Of a DNA stretch of 64,000 nucleotides, positions 45,555-55,096 are shown piece by piece; within the stretch, counting starts at the first letter, position 1, and every line of letters begins with the position of its first letter. This DNA comes from Sphingobacterium multivorum (GTDB lineage Bacteria; Bacteroidota; Bacteroidia; Sphingobacteriales; Sphingobacteriaceae). Both the position numbers and the translations under genes were made by a program. The notes below the pieces were generated by a model. It was given only the letters and a program-made list of their open reading frames with translations. It was not told where the DNA came from and made no database searches. The stretch covers positions 620,001-684,000 of the forward strand of contig NZ_CP154261.1 of assembly GCF_039511225.1 (NCBI RefSeq). Reading direction: 5' to 3'.

Positions 45555-45827
45555 AATTTTTTTGTTTAATTTTTTAATCATTCAGCATCTTAAGTAACAG
45601 TCTATGTTCCTATTTTGTTTGTAATAAGGTGAAAAATAGGCCGTTTGGGCTACTCATTGAAGTTTAATACACAGTGAATTAAATATTTTTAAAAAAATAG
45701 TCATATTAGATGTAATAAATCGATAAGCTGAAATGTCTTGATTATATAAAAGGCACAGGTGATACGGAGATGGGGCAAAAGCCGATTAGAAGATTAAAAT
45801 AGCGTAAGTCTCAATATTGACGATAAT

Positions 45828-46343
45828 ATGAACCAAGAGCAATTTAAAAATACCGTTTTCATCCATAAGGATAAGCTATTTCGCTTTGCGAAACGGATCT
45901 TGGTTGATGATGATGAGGCTTTCGATGCGGTACAAAATGTGATGATGCGGTTGTGGCAATTAAAAGATCAGCTGCTTCAATATAAAAATATGGAAGCCTT
46001 CTGCATGCAGAGTGTGAAAAATGAAGCGCTCAATCGTCTAAAAAAAGATAAGGTCAGGGCAGACTTTGTTGAGCAGCATCAGGTTGTTACCATGACGGAA
46101 CATAGTGTTGGGAATACGAAAGAAATTATCCTGGAAATGATCAATTCCCTTCCCGAAAAACAACGGCTTGTTATGCATCTGCGCGATGTTGAGGATTATG
46201 ATATCGATGAAATCAGTGAAGTATTGGAGATGGGCGAGTCTGCGGTCAGAGTTAATCTGATGCGTGCTAGACAGAAGGTAAAAGAACAATTGACAAAATT
46301 ATTCGATTATGAAACCACGCGGATTTATTCAGATAAAAAATAA
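45828..46343 (+). CDS. ECF-type RNA polymerase sigma factor
   Basis: A 171-residue sigma-70 family protein with region 2 (FAKRILVDDDEAFDAVQNVMM, about 20-45) and region 4 (LPEKQRLVMHLRDVEDYDIDEI onward, about 105-160), no region 3, as in extracytoplasmic-function factors. It is the first gene of an operon with a probable membrane anti-sigma-like protein and two DUF4252 proteins. The inducing signal is unknown. Confidence 0.93.
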   Translation: MNQEQFKNTVFIHKDKLFRFAKRILVDDDEAFDAVQNVMMRLWQLKDQLLQYKNMEAFCMQSVKNEALNRLKKDKVRADFVEQHQVVTMTEHSVGNTKEIILEMINSLPEKQRLVMHLRDVEDYDIDEISEVLEMGESAVRVNLMRARQKVKEQLTKLFDYETTRIYSDKK

Positions 46344-46384
46344 ACCCGAATGTTTCATCGTCTTTGAAAATAAGATGCACAGTG

Positions 46385-47074
46385 ATGAAAGATAAGAAAT
46401 TAAAAGAATTGGAAGAGAAGTACTTTAATGGCCAGTCGTCATTAGAGGAAGAAAGAGCATTGAAAAACTCGGATGATGTTTTTTTTCAATCATTGAATCA
46501 AGAAAAGAATAGAACAATGGACTGGTCCTTTGAAGACTTCCAAAGTGAGATCAATGAGGATAAGAAACGTATTGTATGGTGGAATAATAGCTGGATAAAA
46601 TATGCTGCGGCAGCCATGTTGCTAATGGCTATTGGAATTGCGTTATTCCTAAATCAGGAGTCAACAACTCAAGTAACGGTACTTGCCGAAAAGGAAATGA
46701 AAGAGCTAAAATCCGCAGACAAGAAGCTGATCGAACATCAAAATGAAGAAACGGTAGTTTCCAATGCTAATGATAGCTTCCGTTCGGTGAAAAGCGGTAA
46801 GACGTTACAGATCGCAGAAACGGTCAAACATCCTAAAGTTAAAAAACGAGCGAAGGCATGGACTGAAAAGAAGAAAATAGTTGCTGAGAGTCTGCAATCA
46901 GTCGAAAGTGAACCCTATCAGGCAGATTATGTTGTTTTGAATGGGAAACCTGTCGCGAATGAACAGGAAGCTGTTGAACTGACCCTAAAATCTTTAGGCT
47001 TACTGGCAAATAATCTGGAAAATGGTGTAGATAAAGCAATGAATATAAAACAAATGTCAATAACGATTAACTAA
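46385..47074 (+). CDS. Single-pass membrane protein, probable anti-sigma-type partner
   Basis: About 229 residues from the ATG at 46385; the upstream TTG at 46364 is less likely. A cytoplasmic N-terminus of about 65 residues (ELEEKYFNGQSSLEEERAL is like Bacteroidota anti-sigma N-termini) is followed by one membrane helix (about 68-87) and a Lys/Glu-rich periplasmic part. It has no zinc-type anti-sigma motif. Its place directly after the sigma gene suggests it holds or signals to that factor. Confidence 0.75.
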   Translation: MKDKKLKELEEKYFNGQSSLEEERALKNSDDVFFQSLNQEKNRTMDWSFEDFQSEINEDKKRIVWWNNSWIKYAAAAMLLMAIGIALFLNQESTTQVTVLAEKEMKELKSADKKLIEHQNEETVVSNANDSFRSVKSGKTLQIAETVKHPKVKKRAKAWTEKKKIVAESLQSVESEPYQADYVVLNGKPVANEQEAVELTLKSLGLLANNLENGVDKAMNIKQMSITIN

Positions 47075-47080
47075 AATAAA

Positions 47081-47602
47081 ATGAAAGGTTTTTTAATAGC
47101 TTGCCTTCTACTTGTAGCAAGTATGGCAAATGCACAAATTTCAAAATTGGATAAACTTTTTGAACAATATCAAGGAAAGAAAGGTGTGACAACACTCAAA
47201 ATCGGGGCGCCGATGTTCAAGCTATTGGGTAATTTGAAAATAGACGATGAGGATATGCAGACAATTACACCACTACTTAAGAATGTTAAATCGTTGCGGA
47301 TGCTGATTGTTGAAGATGGGGAGGATAAAGCCTTAACAGGTATTATTCAAGGGGCAGTTTCAAATTTAAAGTATGAAGAACTCATGTCGCTCAATAATGA
47401 AGGTCAGGATATCCGGTTCATGGTGGAAAATATGTCTGCAAATGCCGACATCCTAAACAATCTGTTACTAACGATCAACGGAGATGGGCAAAATCTATTT
47501 ATGATCCTTGACGGGGCTATACCGTTGAAAGACGTGACTAGCTTGGTCAACGAAGGGAACAATAAAGTGAGTAAGAATAAAGGTGATAACAACAAAAAGT
47601 AG
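47081..47602 (+). CDS. DUF4252 protein, exported
   Basis: A 173-residue secreted protein with a signal peptide (about 1-19, ending NAQ), followed by the DUF4252 fold: LDKLFEQYQGKKGVTT and a later LTGIIQGAVSNLKYEELMSL. A Lys/Asn-rich tail ends it. DUF4252 genes commonly accompany ECF sigma genes in Bacteroidota; function unknown. It follows the anti-sigma-type gene by 6 bp and precedes a second copy by 6 bp. Confidence 0.87.
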   Translation: MKGFLIACLLLVASMANAQISKLDKLFEQYQGKKGVTTLKIGAPMFKLLGNLKIDDEDMQTITPLLKNVKSLRMLIVEDGEDKALTGIIQGAVSNLKYEELMSLNNEGQDIRFMVENMSANADILNNLLLTINGDGQNLFMILDGAIPLKDVTSLVNEGNNKVSKNKGDNNKK

Positions 47603-47608
47603 AAGATT

Positions 47609-48154
47609 ATGAAAAGATTACTAACCTTGTTGTGCCTAGTTGGCGTTCTTTTCTCCATGCAGTCATGCATGATAAAAAAAGCCTCCAATATGGATTTCGT
47701 CAGCCGGTCTAATGTATCGGACGACGCCGAGATTGTTGCCATTAATTTACCAATGTGGTTAACAAAACCCTTTATGAAAAAAGCCTTAAAGGACGATAAT
47801 GATGAAGAGTCTCGTGCAATGGCTGAAATTGTAAAGAAATTAAAGAAGTTCAGAATGCTGACACTATCAAATAATGATAAAACGAAGAATGCACGGATTT
47901 TGGATGATTACCATAAGTTTTTGAAGAAGAACAAATTTGAGGAATTACTGGTTATTAACACGGATGGACAGGAGATTTCGCTGAATGCGCGTATTGATAA
48001 GAATAATGTTATTCAGCGGGTTTCTCTACTCGTTCATGATAACGAAGATGAAAGTGTTTTTATGGATATCAAAGGTAAGTTTTCATTGGATGAACTTATT
48101 GCCGGACTAAATAAGATGAAATCTAAAGATAAGAAGTTGGCAAACAAACTGTAA
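47609..48154 (+). CDS. Second DUF4252 protein, lipoprotein
   Basis: A 181-residue DUF4252 relative of the preceding protein, but with a lipobox (LFSMQSC) so it is membrane-anchored while its neighbour is likely soluble. The conserved part includes KKFRMLTLSNND and a DYHKFLKKNKFEELLVI stretch. The pair probably arose by old duplication. It ends the sigma operon at a terminator. Confidence 0.87.
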   Translation: MKRLLTLLCLVGVLFSMQSCMIKKASNMDFVSRSNVSDDAEIVAINLPMWLTKPFMKKALKDDNDEESRAMAEIVKKLKKFRMLTLSNNDKTKNARILDDYHKFLKKNKFEELLVINTDGQEISLNARIDKNNVIQRVSLLVHDNEDESVFMDIKGKFSLDELIAGLNKMKSKDKKLANKL

Positions 48155-48194
48155 TAAGCACGTTGATTCGAGCCTATACTTCCACTAACCCATA

Positions 48195-48231
48195 AAAAAA
48201 GCCCTCTAGTAATATACTGGAGGGCTTTTTT
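48195..48231. terminator. Bidirectional terminator between the sigma operon and hemL
   Basis: A 17-bp stem with one G-U pair (48195-48211 with 48215-48231, 3-nt loop) has A and T runs in its arms and separates facing genes. Confidence 0.9.
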
Positions 48232-48245
48232 ATAGTAGTTTGATT

Positions 48246-49556
48246 TTATGCACTAAAGACAATGTCTAAAGCATCGAAAATATGTTTTTTTGCCTGGTCA
48301 AGATCCGCTGCTGTATGTGCATCAGAAACAAAGCCTACTTCATAGCCTGAAGGACCAAAATATACGCCACGATTTAACAACTCGCGGTGCATAATTTTAT
48401 AAGATTCCATCGATTTAGGATCGATTTCACTCGCTTTTTTAATTTCGTGCTGTTCTGTGAAGGCAAACCAAAAAATAGAAGCCACATGGAAAAGTTGAAC
48501 TTTATATCCTTTCTCCGCAATATAAGTACGCATATCATTGACGAAAGCTTCTGTTTTGGCATTTAAATTTGTGTAGAAATCCTTTTGTGCCAAGATACCT
48601 AATGCGGCAATGCCGGCAGCCATAGCAACTGGATTTCCGGATAAAGTTCCGGCTTGGTAAACTGCACCATCAGGAGATATACAGGCCATCAATTCTTTTG
48701 AGGCTCCATAAGCACCGACAGGCATTCCGCCACCAATAATTTTGCCGTAGGTAATAATATCTGGTTGTACGTCATAGTAAGCCGAAGCACCTTCAAAACC
48801 AATACGGAATCCCGTGATCACTTCATCCATAATCAACATTGCACCATGTTCTTTGGTGATATTACGTAAGAAGTGAACATATTCCTTAGATTGCAACAAT
48901 AAACCATTGTTTGCAGGTATACCCTCAATGATAACTGCGGCAATCTGATCTTTAAATTCTGCAAAAGCAGCTTCTAAAGCTTGCTTATCGTTTAATTCGA
49001 TAACAATGGTTTCGTCTGCAAATGCTTTAGGTACACCAGCCGATGATGTCTCACCAAAAGTGACCAAACCAGAACCCGCTTTAACCAAAAGAGAATCGGA
49101 GTGGCCATGATAACAGCCATCAAATTTGATGATCTTATCACGTTTCGTATAGCCTCTAGCCAAACGGATTGCAGACATTACGGCCTCGGTGCCAGAACTG
49201 ACAAAGCGAATTTTCTCAATAAATCTATTGTTTTCGATAATCAACTCAGCCAGTTGGTTCTCCAACGCAGTAGGAGCGCCAAAACTTAAGCCTTTCCCGA
49301 GTTGTGCCGCTACAGCTTCACGAACTTGATCATTATTGTGCCCTAAAATTAAGGGGCCCCATGAACAACAAAAATCGATGAATTCATTTCCGTCCGCATC
49401 CCACAGGTGTGCTTTATCGCCACGCTCAATAAATAATGGGGTACCATATACGGATTTGAAAGCCCTAACAGGAGAGTTTACGCCTCCAGGGAAATATTGT
49501 TTTGCTTTTTCAAATAGCTCAGCAGATTTTGCTCTTGAAATATCAGGTGCTTGCAT
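48246..49556 (-). CDS. hemL: Glutamate-1-semialdehyde 2,1-aminomutase
   Basis: PLP enzyme that makes 5-aminolevulinate in the C5 pathway. The 436 residues have GVNSPVRAF near the N-terminus, SSGTEAVMSAIRLARG for PLP phosphate, MDEVITGFR with the PLP Asp, and the Schiff-base Lys in TYGKIIGGGMPVGA. It follows hemB by 3 bp and ends the hem operon. Confidence 0.96.
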   Translation of the reverse strand: MQAPDISRAKSAELFEKAKQYFPGGVNSPVRAFKSVYGTPLFIERGDKAHLWDADGNEFIDFCCSWGPLILGHNNDQVREAVAAQLGKGLSFGAPTALENQLAELIIENNRFIEKIRFVSSGTEAVMSAIRLARGYTKRDKIIKFDGCYHGHSDSLLVKAGSGLVTFGETSSAGVPKAFADETIVIELNDKQALEAAFAEFKDQIAAVIIEGIPANNGLLLQSKEYVHFLRNITKEHGAMLIMDEVITGFRIGFEGASAYYDVQPDIITYGKIIGGGMPVGAYGASKELMACISPDGAVYQAGTLSGNPVAMAAGIAALGILAQKDFYTNLNAKTEAFVNDMRTYIAEKGYKVQLFHVASIFWFAFTEQHEIKKASEIDPKSMESYKIMHRELLNRGVYFGPSGYEVGFVSDAHTAADLDQAKKHIFDALDIVFSA

Positions 49557-49559
49557 AGT

Positions 49560-50543
49560 CTAAATAGTTGAATGCGAAATAAAACCTTTCTCCAATACTT
49601 CTTTGGAGTGGTAGGATAAGATTGCTGTAGCGCCAGCACGTCTGAAGCTCAATAACGTTTCTAGGATGACACGTTCGTCTAACCAGCCGTTTTGAATTGC
49701 CGCCTTTAACATCGCATATTCTCCACTGACATTATATACTGCAATAGGTAGATCGAAGTTGTCTGCAAGAAGTTTAACGATATCTAAGTAGGGAAGTCCT
49801 GGTTTCACCATCAGAAAATCCGCTCCTTCCTGTGCGTCGAGCTGTGCTTCAATAAGCGCCTCTTTTGCATTGGCAGGATTCATCTGGTAGGTCTTTTTAT
49901 CGCCATGCTTGGGTGCCGAGCCTAAGGCATCTCTAAAAGGACCATAATAGGCCGAAGCATATTTTGCCGTATACGACATCAAAGAAACGTTAGTAAAACC
50001 ATTATGGTCCAATAGCTCACGGATGTAACCGATGCGGCCATCCATCATATCTGATGGTGCAATGATATCTGCACCTGATTGTGCATGTGCCAAGGCCATT
50101 TTGCCCAATACCTCTAATGTCTCATCGTTTAGGATCTCACCGTTTTCGACAATTCCATCGTGCCCGTCACTGCTGTAAGGGTCCATGGCAACATCCGTTA
50201 CGATACAAGCCTCCGGAAAATTTTTCTTTACCGCAGCAATTGCACGTAAGTATAAACTTCCATCACGGTAGCTTTCTGTAGCATATTTGTCTTTTAATGA
50301 CTCTTCAATGTTAGGGAAAAGATCAAATGAACGTAAGCCCAACTTCAGGCAACTTTCCACTTCCTTCAATAGATTGTCTATTGAATAGCGATAGATGCCC
50401 GGCATCGATTTAACCTCAGTTTTTTGATTTTGCCCATCGACAATAAAAAGTGGGAAAATCAAATTTGACGCGTCTAAACGTGTCTCTTGAATCATGTCGC
50501 GAATCACGGCAGATTTACGATTTCTTCTCGGACGTTGTAACAT
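49560..50543 (-). CDS. hemB: Delta-aminolevulinic acid dehydratase (porphobilinogen synthase)
   Basis: Condenses two 5-aminolevulinate molecules to porphobilinogen. The 327 residues have the active-site Lys pair in LMSYTAKYAS and FLMVKPGLPYLD. The region that holds the zinc cysteines in animal or E. coli enzymes reads VAMDPYSSDGHDG, with Asp and Ser but no Cys, so the enzyme is probably of the zinc-independent, Mg-type. It lies between hemCD (90 bp) and hemL (3 bp). Confidence 0.95.
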   Translation of the reverse strand: MLQRPRRNRKSAVIRDMIQETRLDASNLIFPLFIVDGQNQKTEVKSMPGIYRYSIDNLLKEVESCLKLGLRSFDLFPNIEESLKDKYATESYRDGSLYLRAIAAVKKNFPEACIVTDVAMDPYSSDGHDGIVENGEILNDETLEVLGKMALAHAQSGADIIAPSDMMDGRIGYIRELLDHNGFTNVSLMSYTAKYASAYYGPFRDALGSAPKHGDKKTYQMNPANAKEALIEAQLDAQEGADFLMVKPGLPYLDIVKLLADNFDLPIAVYNVSGEYAMLKAAIQNGWLDERVILETLLSFRRAGATAILSYHSKEVLEKGFISHSTI

Positions 50544-50633
50544 TATATTAAGATTATTTATGATCTATGTTGTTTATTGCAATAGCAGTGCAATCGTTTA
50601 CTGACTTTGAAATACAAACTACTTTATACGATT

Positions 50634-52220
50634 CTAATACTCCAATCCAAAAACGGCTTCGGAAAGGCCGATCTCATCAGGAGAATAAGGAAGGGTATAA
50701 GGCACATTCATCTCATCAAACTTTGCACCAGTAGAGCGGCCAATACAGATTACTTTTTGGCCTGGTTCCAGTAGGTTGTCTGCAAAATAAGCTTCCACAT
50801 TGCTTGGACTGGTAAAGACCAATACCTCCGCATTGGATGGATCTACATTTTCTTCTAAGACCGTTTCATATACCGGTATATTGATAATTTTTGTCTCCGG
50901 GCTTAATGCTTTTTGGATCGTCTCCAAAGATTCCTTCGCACGTGGTATAAGCACGGTACCACCATTGGCCAATTCAGCAAATTTCTTCGCAATTTCCTCC
51001 ATATTGATGCCCTCACTGTCGCCAGAGAAATCAGCAACGCGGTCATATTTGCGCAAAATCTCTTCCGAGCCACGGCCAATGACACCAATCTTGGTCTTTT
51101 TGCTCAAACGTGGCTCTAAATTGAAAAAGTGCTCAATGCCATTCTTGCTTGAAAATATAATCCAATCCACGTGTTTTAGGATAAAAGGATCCAATTTGTT
51201 GATGATGGGGAATATTTTGATCAAAGAGCGGCCTTCAATAATAATATTGTGTTTGGCCATTGCCCTTGCGAAATAGGAATTTTCATCTACCTCCCGGGAG
51301 ATAAATACAGATTGTGGCAACTTTCTATCCTTTGCATACTTGCTGAAAATACGCTCCGCTAAACGTGTCGTATCGGTATCTCTAAGGTAAACACGGTCAG
51401 GAAAATCTTCGCTTGTGTCAGCAATAGAGGCCCAAGCTTCGTATCCATCACCGCTTTTACGGCAATAACAGCCTAATGGCGCATGACATCCCGCGTCAAA
51501 TTTATTTAATACCAGACGCTCTACAGAGATTGTTTTTGCTACTTCTTCATTGTTTAAGGGCTGTAAAGCGTCAAAAAGTTCCTTGTCAACTTCACGGATC
51601 TGAATAGCAAGTACTCCTTGCGCCGGTGCCGGGATAATTTCAACAGGAGGAATCTCCTCCACATGAAAATCTGTAATATCCATTTCAATACGGCTAATAC
51701 CTGCCTTTGCAAGTACGATAGCATCGTATTGCTCATCACGTAGCTTTTGGATTCTTGTCTGTAAATTACCACGGAGATCGTCAAATTCTAGATCCGGACG
51801 TAGCGCCGAGATCTGCGCTTTTCTACGGTTGGATGATGTCCCAACAGTCGCATTGTGTTTTAATGAAAGACGTTTTTTGATATCCACACAATCTTTGTGG
51901 ATAATCAATAATTCAGCGGGATCCTCACGCTCAGAAACCGCTGCAATGATCAATCCCGGAGGGTTGACCGTAGGTAAATCTTTGTGTGAGTGTACAGCTA
52001 AATCAATGGTACCGCTTAAAAGCTCCTCTTCAAGCTCTTTGGTGAAAAATCCTTTGCCTTCTAATTTATCCAAACGAAGGTGTTGAATGATATCCCCTTG
52101 TGTTTTAATGACTTTTAATTCTGCTTCAATTCCGATTTCTGCCAATCGATCTTTTACAAAATTTGCCTGCCACATGGCAAGAACACTTCCCCGGGTACCA
52201 ATAATTAGTTTTCTATTCAC
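50634..52220 (-). CDS. hemCD: Fused porphobilinogen deaminase and uroporphyrinogen-III synthase
   Basis: A 528-residue two-domain protein. Residues 1-300 form porphobilinogen deaminase, with catalytic Asp 81 in HSHKDLPT and the cofactor-bearing Cys 245 in DAGCHAPLG. From about 302 (SVFISREVDENSYFARAM) to the end is a HemD-like domain with the IFSSKNGIEHFF and LVFTSPSNVEAYF motifs. One chain therefore makes hydroxymethylbilane and closes it to uroporphyrinogen III. The start codon is GTG. No separate hemD lies in the window. Confidence 0.93.
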   Translation of the reverse strand: MNRKLIIGTRGSVLAMWQANFVKDRLAEIGIEAELKVIKTQGDIIQHLRLDKLEGKGFFTKELEEELLSGTIDLAVHSHKDLPTVNPPGLIIAAVSEREDPAELLIIHKDCVDIKKRLSLKHNATVGTSSNRRKAQISALRPDLEFDDLRGNLQTRIQKLRDEQYDAIVLAKAGISRIEMDITDFHVEEIPPVEIIPAPAQGVLAIQIREVDKELFDALQPLNNEEVAKTISVERLVLNKFDAGCHAPLGCYCRKSGDGYEAWASIADTSEDFPDRVYLRDTDTTRLAERIFSKYAKDRKLPQSVFISREVDENSYFARAMAKHNIIIEGRSLIKIFPIINKLDPFILKHVDWIIFSSKNGIEHFFNLEPRLSKKTKIGVIGRGSEEILRKYDRVADFSGDSEGINMEEIAKKFAELANGGTVLIPRAKESLETIQKALSPETKIINIPVYETVLEENVDPSNAEVLVFTSPSNVEAYFADNLLEPGQKVICIGRSTGAKFDEMNVPYTLPYSPDEIGLSEAVFGLEY

Positions 52221-52570
52221 GTTAATTTTACTTTACCTATTAAAACAATCACAAAAATGTTCCCCAGTAGCGACGTATTCAACTAGCACAGCATGTGTTT
52301 TAATTCAATTGAGCCCCGGAAATAAACAATTTCGGAAAAATGTGTTTAATACCATTTATCAGAGCAAAAATAAATAAATAGAAGGAATATGTTGACACGT
52401 TACTGTCATTATATGTCAGGAAATAATTGATAAACCGAAATTTAAAGGAAACAGTCAAAGGATAGCTCGGGATGGGCGCAGATTCATTCCGCTAATAGGC
52501 TTTGGTACAAAACCTAGGGAAGCAACAAAAAGTAATAGAATATAACTCTGTTCGAAGAGGAAGCTTAGTA
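52221..52570. other. Gap between hemA and hemCD
   Basis: 350 bp separate hemA from hemCD on the same strand. A minus-strand -7-like motif (TATTTTTG, 52365-52372) could start a second hem transcript; no good -33 element is seen. No ORF or terminator of note. Confidence 0.5.
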
Positions 52571-53812
52571 TTAGTTTTTTTCCGTTTCTGGAGTTTTAAC
52601 CAAAATTTCTTTCGCCATAACCATTGGAACCTTGATGTATTTCTTTTCCATGTAGTTGATGACTTTTTCCAATACTTCTCTCGCTTCGGGGGTTAGGGCT
52701 TGAACCTCTTGAGCAAAAACCTCATTTAGCGCAAATGATTTAATTTCTTTAATCTTTTCAGGAACCTCACGCATAGCAACCTCTACACGTCGCTGTTTGA
52801 TTAAAGGTAAAAATTCTTGGATATTGTCCTGTATAATCTTTTCGGCACTCTCCAATTCGTTATAACGCTCTTGGATGTTTTTCTCCGCAATAGCTTGTAA
52901 GCTGCTCACTTCAATATAATGAATCGGATTATTTTGGAGAACTTCAGCATCAATATCATTCGGAACGGCTAAGTCAATGATTATTTTCTTATCCGTTTCT
53001 CCGTTTAATAAGGATTGATAAAGCGTGTTGTCAATAATGGAAGTCGGCGCACCTGTGCAAGTAATTAAGATATCAAAGCCTTCTTTGTACTGATCAATAT
53101 CAGCTAGGGGATAAGCTTCAGCATTTAATTCTTCGGCTAAGGCCTTTGCGTTCTCTACTGTGCGGTTGAAAATAACGAACTTGGCTTTTTGGTTCTTTTG
53201 GAAATATTTCGCTAAGTTCTGATTGGTTTCTCCAGAACCGATGATGACGATTCTAGGGTTTTCAACCAGTTTTAGTTCGCGCAATTTGCGATAGGCAAGC
53301 GAGACAACGGAAATTGGGTTTCTGGAAATTTTAGTATAGGTGTATACTTCTTTAGCCGTTTTTACGAGACGATCCATCATCAGACGTAGAAAATCTCCAG
53401 TAAAACCAGCTTCTCTACAACGATCATAAGCCCGACGTACCTGTGCCAAAATTTCTTTTTCACCAACAACAAGACTTTCAAGTGAACATGACATCCGAAG
53501 CAGGTGGTTTAAAGCATCCATACCCTCGTATTTGTTAACCTGTCCTAAATAACATTGTAGTCTCTCCTGCGGAACACAGAAGTTCAATTTTCCCATAAAA
53601 TCAGCAATGAATTCATGGGTCAATTCGTGAGCACCATAAAATACAAACTCTACTCGGTTACAAGTACCAATATAAAAGATCTCTGGAATGTCTAGGCTAT
53701 GCTTTAGATTGATGAGGCGACTTTCTAAATCCTCATTGCAGATCACTAGATTACCTAGATCTTTTAGTTCGACATGTTTATGAGTAAACGCTAATACTTT
53801 AAGATTTTTCAA
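52571..53812 (-). CDS. hemA: Glutamyl-tRNA reductase
   Basis: First enzyme of the C5 route, reduces glutamyl-tRNA to glutamate-1-semialdehyde. The 413 residues carry the catalytic Cys in GTCNRVEF, the VVGEKEILAQVRRAY substrate motif, and the NADPH motif VIIGSGETNQ. The start is TTG at 53812; its N-terminal text (KVLAFTHKHVEL) is typical and no ATG fits. A good promoter lies 32 bp upstream. Confidence 0.95.
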   Translation of the reverse strand: MKNLKVLAFTHKHVELKDLGNLVICNEDLESRLINLKHSLDIPEIFYIGTCNRVEFVFYGAHELTHEFIADFMGKLNFCVPQERLQCYLGQVNKYEGMDALNHLLRMSCSLESLVVGEKEILAQVRRAYDRCREAGFTGDFLRLMMDRLVKTAKEVYTYTKISRNPISVVSLAYRKLRELKLVENPRIVIIGSGETNQNLAKYFQKNQKAKFVIFNRTVENAKALAEELNAEAYPLADIDQYKEGFDILITCTGAPTSIIDNTLYQSLLNGETDKKIIIDLAVPNDIDAEVLQNNPIHYIEVSSLQAIAEKNIQERYNELESAEKIIQDNIQEFLPLIKQRRVEVAMREVPEKIKEIKSFALNEVFAQEVQALTPEAREVLEKVINYMEKKYIKVPMVMAKEILVKTPETEKN

Positions 53813-53843
53813 AGCTCTAATCCCTCGCTTATATTTAACGGTA

Positions 53844-53878
53844 CAAATGTAGCTTAAAAGCTTTGTGCTTGTGTCAAA
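53844..53878 (-). promoter_or_regulatory. hemA promoter
   Basis: On the minus strand TTTG (53875-53878) lies 23 bp upstream of TACATTTG (53844-53851). The -7 element ends 31 bp before the TTG start, supporting that start. Confidence 0.65.
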
Positions 53879-53978
53879 AATCTGTCAAAGGGATTAATTT
53901 AGAAAGATTTTAAATAGCTGATTTTGATGGTTATATATCTGTAATTCAGCTATTTGTTTTGCGTGGCAATACCGAATG

Positions 53979-54008
53979 ATTTTCGTCACGATAGATCGTG
54001 ACGAAAAT
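53979..54008. terminator. Hairpin after the gene at 54032
   Basis: A 13-bp perfect stem (53979-53991 with 53996-54008, loop of 4) lies 23 bp after the stop of the minus-strand gene. A short T run lies only on the + side, so it may be a weak or + strand terminator. Confidence 0.55.
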
Positions 54009-54031
54009 TTTAAGCGATAAAATACGATAAA

Positions 54032-54874
54032 CTACTCTTTAATACCTGTATTCGTAGTTGCAGAGTCGATGGTGACATCTTGCAATTCTTCCACATAAGG
54101 CTCCTCTTCGGAAGTGGTAGCTTCCTGAATTTCACTATCACTGTATTGGTAATAGCTGTCGAAGGTCTTGCTGCTTTTATTGTAAATTAATGCGTACTTG
54201 GAATTTTTATTCTTGACAATAATTCCATCAGCAGGAGCAGGTACCAACTTCATCTCATCCATAAAAATTTTCTGTCCCTTTTTGAAGCTGTTGATGAGTG
54301 GCAGTTCGCTTGAATATTCCTTCCAGAATAAAATATCGCCTTTTGCTGAAATGATCCAGATGGCACTGCTCTGGTAGTCGTTCTTTTCTACCAAAAAAGC
54401 CATTTCTTTATTCCAACTGTCTGAATCGTTGCGATCGGTAAAGTTCCCATAACAGAAAACAGATTTAGCACGATCTTTTATCCGTGTAAACTTGTATATC
54501 GGTTTATCATCTACAGGTTCAAGGTAGTTATTACCCATGAATATCTTTGTAATACCCCTTCTATAGCGTAACGGGATATTATCGTATTCGGGAATCGTGA
54601 AGATTGCATTGTTCCAGTGTTGATAGTCTTCCAGTGAACTCCAACCATCAGCATCTTCCAGGTCTTTGGGATCTGCATTGTCAAACCCCACAACAGCTGT
54701 TGCGGTACTATCCACCTGCAAGCCGTCGAAAGCTTGTCGATGGCTATAGTTGTAATATCCGCCGCCAGCAGCCAGGACAACCAACAGTACGACGCCAATA
54801 ACGATATAGACCTTTTTCTTTTTATTAGGCTGTGCAGGTCGTTCTGTTGCGATTTCTTCAACTTCTCTTTTCAT
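54032..54874 (-). CDS. Hypothetical membrane-anchored protein
   Basis: A 280-residue protein with a Lys-rich cytoplasmic N-terminus, one membrane helix (about 21-43) and an extracytoplasmic domain with several Trp and Tyr residues (DGWSSLEDYQHWNN, SSAIWIISAKGDILFWKEY). The acidic tail is Glu/Thr-rich. I recognise no family. It stands alone between hemA and a small membrane-protein gene. Confidence 0.78.
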   Translation of the reverse strand: MKREVEEIATERPAQPNKKKKVYIVIGVVLLVVLAAGGGYYNYSHRQAFDGLQVDSTATAVVGFDNADPKDLEDADGWSSLEDYQHWNNAIFTIPEYDNIPLRYRRGITKIFMGNNYLEPVDDKPIYKFTRIKDRAKSVFCYGNFTDRNDSDSWNKEMAFLVEKNDYQSSAIWIISAKGDILFWKEYSSELPLINSFKKGQKIFMDEMKLVPAPADGIIVKNKNSKYALIYNKSSKTFDSYYQYSDSEIQEATTSEEEPYVEELQDVTIDSATTNTGIKE

Positions 54875-55096
54875 GTTTGTTATTCGGCTTAAATGCTAAA
54901 AATTATATTCATCTCTTTTAAACAAGTGAAAAACAGATTCTAAATGATTGATGATCTTTGTGTTAGTCTTGTTTTTTATTTGTTCTAAGCGTTAATTGCG
55001 CTTAAAAATAGAATAATTTTTCAAAAAGTGAAATACAAGTTATATATGTGTCAATATTCAACTTATATTCGTAGCAATTTTAAAGTAATTTGAACC

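Noticed and set aside
50800-51276. 158-codon ORF antisense to the HemD part of hemCD
   Set aside because: The sense frame has clear HemC/HemD motifs; the antisense text has no recognisable pattern.
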